From Planktophila grossartii (GTDB lineage: Bacteria > Actinomycetota > Actinomycetes > Nanopelagicales > Nanopelagicaceae), in the NCBI GenBank assembly GCA_965234365.1, contig OZ248345.1, forward strand, positions 1 to 64,000: DNA of 64,000 bases, given 5' to 3'. Below the pieces are notes generated by a model. The model was given only the letters and a program-made list of their open reading frames with translations. It was not told the DNA's origin and ran no database searches. Shown here piece after piece: positions 61,685 through 64,000 of this stretch. Each line of letters begins with the position of its first letter. Position 1 is the stretch's first letter. A program made the translations under genes and the position numbers.

Positions 61685-63040
61685 ATGAAAAGCACTGGGG
61701 CCACGTATAAAAAGTACTCATCGGCTGGGGTTGATTGGGCTTCCTGGTTCTTAGGGATTGGTTTGGGGCTGACGTTGGCTCTGCAGGCGACGACGATGAG
61801 AAAGAGCGATATCTCATCGGTCTATGCGGTGGTGGCATCTGTATCGCGCTTGGCGGCCCTTACAGGGACTTTCTTTGCGGTGGTGGGCATCTTCCTGATT
61901 GCGCGTATTCCGTGGGTTGAACGAGGGGTGGGGCACGATCGATTGGTGACCTGGCATCGAAAGCTGGGGCCATGGAGTTTGTATCTCATTGGGGCGCATG
62001 TGCTCTTTATCGTGGTGTCATCGGCTGGTCAGGATGGCGTGATGTTGGCTGTAGAAATGTGGCGGATGGTTAATTCGATGGCGTGGATGTGGCCGGCGCT
62101 GGCGGGATTTATCTTGATGGTGATGGCGGGAGTGACTTCATATAAGAAGGCGCGAGCGAAGATGAGTTACGAGACTTGGTGGATTATCCATATCTATACC
62201 TATATCGCTATTGCTGTTTCATTTATGCACCAGGTGCTTAATGGTCAGATGTTTGTGGGGCACCCACTCAGTCGTTTGTACTGGACATCTCTCTATGTCT
62301 TGATGGCGGTCTGTGTTCTTTACTATCGATTTGGAATTCCTTTGTGGCGCTCGCTGCAACTTAATTTAGTTGTGGACAAGGTAGTTGTTGAAGGTCCTGG
62401 AGTTATCTCGGTGATTATGAAGGGTCGCAACTTACATAAGTTGGCAGCAGAAGGCGGACAGTTCTTTGGGTGGCGCTTCTTAACTCGCGGTCATTTCCTG
62501 ATGTCACATCCTTATTCTCTTTCGGCTGCTCCTACTGAGAATTTCTTACGTGTGACGGTCAAAGATTTAGGTGATCACTCTCGCTCACTTGCATTCTTAA
62601 AGCGTGGAACTCGAGTATTTGTCGAAGGTCCCTACGGTGCATTTACTGCAGGGCGTGCAACCAGACCGCATGTGGTGATGGTCGGTGGTGGTGTAGGTAT
62701 TACGCCAATTCGTGCGCTGATGGATGAGTTTAAGAATGGCGTGCAGTTAGATGTTATTTATCGCGTATCGCGCAAAGAGGATTTAGTGCTGAAAGAAGAG
62801 CTTGATTACCTGCAAGCTAATTCGGGGGGCACGATTCGGGTTCATTACTTGGTGGGATCTCGTAAGGATCATCCGATGGATGCAAAGGCGTTGAAGATTT
62901 TGGTCCCTCGTATCTCTGACTCAGATATCTATATCTGTGGCCCCGGGCCGCTTGTAGAGACCGTCAAACAGGCCGCTGAGGACCTAGGAGTGCCTAAGAA
63001 CCGCTTCCATGATGAGGCTTTTGCCTTCCACTCAGAGTAA
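61685..63040 (+). CDS. Ferric-reductase-like transmembrane flavoprotein oxidoreductase
   Basis: 451 residues. Six to seven membrane segments (about 18-230) with paired histidines in HRKLGPWSLYLIGAHVLF and IIHIYTYIAIAVSFMHQ that would bind heme, then a ferredoxin-reductase-type FAD domain (HPYSLSAAP) and an NAD(P) domain (VMVGGGVGITPIRALMDEF; YICGPGPLVETVKQ). It passes electrons from cytoplasmic NAD(P)H across the membrane. The ATG at 61685 has GGAGAAGG seven bases upstream; the frame is open upstream but overlaps the divergent epimerase gene. The FMN-binding and ApbE genes that follow point to a flavin relay outside. Confidence 0.88.
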   Translation: MKSTGATYKKYSSAGVDWASWFLGIGLGLTLALQATTMRKSDISSVYAVVASVSRLAALTGTFFAVVGIFLIARIPWVERGVGHDRLVTWHRKLGPWSLYLIGAHVLFIVVSSAGQDGVMLAVEMWRMVNSMAWMWPALAGFILMVMAGVTSYKKARAKMSYETWWIIHIYTYIAIAVSFMHQVLNGQMFVGHPLSRLYWTSLYVLMAVCVLYYRFGIPLWRSLQLNLVVDKVVVEGPGVISVIMKGRNLHKLAAEGGQFFGWRFLTRGHFLMSHPYSLSAAPTENFLRVTVKDLGDHSRSLAFLKRGTRVFVEGPYGAFTAGRATRPHVVMVGGGVGITPIRALMDEFKNGVQLDVIYRVSRKEDLVLKEELDYLQANSGGTIRVHYLVGSRKDHPMDAKALKILVPRISDSDIYICGPGPLVETVKQAAEDLGVPKNRFHDEAFAFHSE

Positions 63041-63067
63041 ACGTCAGGTTTTATTCGTAGGGTTGGC

Positions 63068-63083
63068 ACTGAGCTGGCTCAGT
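63068..63083 (+). other. Short hairpin between the reductase and FMN-binding protein genes
   Basis: ACTGAG (63068-63073), CTGG loop, CTCAGT (63078-63083), followed by TACTTCTC. Too short and without a clear T-run to be a good terminator; it may trim read-through within the set. Confidence 0.4.
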
Positions 63084-63115
63084 TACTTCTCAGGATAGGA
63101 AGTCATAGTTCAGAT

Positions 63116-63805
63116 ATGAAACGCGCATTGTTAATAGCAGGTGGCACAGTCGGTGGGCTTGGTGCTGTCTTGGCAACTACACCGCCGCAGTTCACATCGA
63201 CTCAGGATGTTAGTGGTTTAACCGGATCACTCGGTGGCGGCACTGGTGCTGCACAAACAACAGCACCTGTTGCGACACAATCTGCAACGCAGGCCGCACC
63301 TACTCCCGCAGCAACCAAAGCTGCTCCAACTAAGAAGGCAACTGCGACAAAGAGTGCGAAGGCAACAACGAAGGCATCAGCAAGTGCGACAACTGCTGCT
63401 ACGCAGAGTGCGTCAAGTGCTCCAACAGCATCGGCAACACCTACTCCAACCCCAACTCACACAACTGCAGCACCTGCACCTGCATCCGGTGGGTATTCAG
63501 GAACAGTTACGGGCGCATCCTTTAACGCTCGCAACTACGGAACACTCTCTGCGACAGTGACATTTAATAACGGCAAGATTTCAAATGTGAGTGCTTCACA
63601 ATCTCCACGTTCATGGAGCCAGAATTCACTTTCCGCACTTCTTCCCTTTGTTAATGGTGGAAAGATCACCGTTGAACAAGTCAAGCAATACTCAGCATCG
63701 CAGCTGCCATGTGGAACATCCAATAGCTGTCGTTCTCAAGCATCATTCACAGCAGATGCTTTCTGGTCATCAGTGAAGTCAGCAATCTCCAAGGCTGGGT
63801 TGTGA
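63116..63805 (+). CDS. Extracytoplasmic FMN-binding domain protein with altered flavinylation motif
   Basis: 229 residues. An N-terminal hydrophobic anchor or signal (about 4-23), a long Thr/Ala/Lys/Ser-rich linker (about 42-122) and a C-terminal FMN_bind domain (GYSGTVTGASFNARNYG to the end). ApbE normally links FMN to the Thr of a D-x-x-S/T-G-A-T motif. Here the matching place reads SCRSQASFT: Ser210 stands for that Thr, and the Asp is missing. Two cysteines (C199, C205) lie just before it. It would carry electrons from the reductase upstream. The ApbE gene overlaps its stop. The family is sure; whether FMN is bound covalently is open. Confidence 0.82.
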   Translation: MKRALLIAGGTVGGLGAVLATTPPQFTSTQDVSGLTGSLGGGTGAAQTTAPVATQSATQAAPTPAATKAAPTKKATATKSAKATTKASASATTAATQSASSAPTASATPTPTPTHTTAAPAPASGGYSGTVTGASFNARNYGTLSATVTFNNGKISNVSASQSPRSWSQNSLSALLPFVNGGKITVEQVKQYSASQLPCGTSNSCRSQASFTADAFWSSVKSAISKAGL

Positions 63806-64000
63806 CGATAAAGAGACTCGTTGAGACCTGGGGAACAGTTGTTGTTATTGAGGCAACATCCTCAGCGCTAGATGAAGCTACCGTCAGTGCTGCTGTTGAT
63901 GAAGTTGAGCAATTCTTTTTTTCTGTAGATCGAGATTTCTCGACATATAAATCTGATTCGCAAGTTTCACGGATTCGACGTGGTGAGTTATCGATTGAAG
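63802..64000 (+). CDS. apbE: FAD:protein FMN transferase ApbE (partial, runs off the window)
   Basis: The first 66 codons are inside the window. GTG at 63802 overlaps the stop of the FMN-binding gene (GTGA). The protein begins MTIKRLVETWGTVVVIE and has VDRDFSTYKSDSQVSRIRRG, which is the ApbE core (E/D-x2-FS-x-Y-x2-x-S-x-v-S-x-I/l-N/R). ApbE moves FMN from FAD to a Thr or Ser of extracytoplasmic proteins. Context with the FMN-binding protein makes the call firm; the rest lies outside. Confidence 0.88.
   Translation, partial: MTIKRLVETWGTVVVIEATSSALDEATVSAAVDEVEQFFFSVDRDFSTYKSDSQVSRIRRGELSIE

Noticed and set aside
63234..63560. A 108-codon Gln/Arg-rich frame over the linker of the FMN-binding protein
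   Set aside because: Out-of-frame reading of the Thr/Ala/Lys linker; no sign of selection.
1..64000. CRISPR arrays, toxin-antitoxin pairs or prophage genes
   Set aside because: No regularly spaced repeats, no Cas-like proteins and no phage structural genes were seen on either strand.

Overview
The window starts exactly at the first base of dnaA and reads as the origin region of a small, streamlined actinobacterial chromosome. Pointers are the dnaA-oriC-dnaN-recF-DciA order, an HspR-controlled dnaK operon with HAIR operators, an MFS-thymidylate kinase fusion, a K+-independent H+-pyrophosphatase, very short intergenic gaps, moderate-to-low GC and a sugar-based heterotrophic gene set. Together these fit a freshwater acI-type actinobacterium (Nanopelagicales: Planktophila/Nanopelagicus). 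That placement is inference; no 16S gene is present. No tRNA, rRNA, CRISPR array, insertion sequence or integrase was seen.

Layout. 0-4.45 kb: replication start genes and a well-marked oriC (DnaA boxes plus a DnaA-trio/AT-rich unwinding element). The gyrBA pair that often follows in actinobacteria is not in the window. 4.45-8.35 kb: dnaK-grpE-dnaJ-hspR behind two tandem HAIR sites. 8.37-16.83 kb: pyrE, a DedA protein, then a sugar-use block (GH32 fructosidase, LacI regulator, ABC sugar importer without its ATPase, GH1 beta-glucosidase). 16.98-28.25 kb: housekeeping genes (hppA, topA, galE, an SGNH hydrolase with a secreted partner, MFS-tmk, holB, a glyoxalase-like protein).

28.3-54.1 kb: a 26-gene, visibly more AT-rich surface-glycan island. 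It holds glycosyltransferases of many folds, three FkbM-type methyltransferases, nucleotide-sugar enzymes (RfbA, RfbB, UXS, UDP-GlcA 4-epimerase), an ABC glycan flippase, a polytopic membrane protein and an Alg5-like polyprenyl-phosphate glycosyltransferase. 54.2-61.6 kb: surface assembly genes: a sigma factor tethered to the membrane with an outside domain, a large secreted S-layer-like protein ending in an alanine-rich heptad coiled coil, an O-antigen ligase/polymerase-like protein, a WbpA-type nucleotide-sugar dehydrogenase and an epimerase. 61.7-64.0 kb: an extracytoplasmic flavin electron-transfer set (ferric-reductase-like protein, FMN-binding protein, start of ApbE).

Two window-wide patterns stand out. 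First, 14 genes have a TANNNT -10 hexamer placed exactly 6 (12 cases) or 7 (2 cases) bases before the start codon, the signature of leaderless transcripts; two more have 5 bases. These fix several otherwise uncertain starts. Second, every one of the 11 convergent gene pairs has its stop codons 55 bp or less apart, and six pairs overlap, leaving almost no room for terminators. The clearest intrinsic terminator follows the S-layer-like gene.
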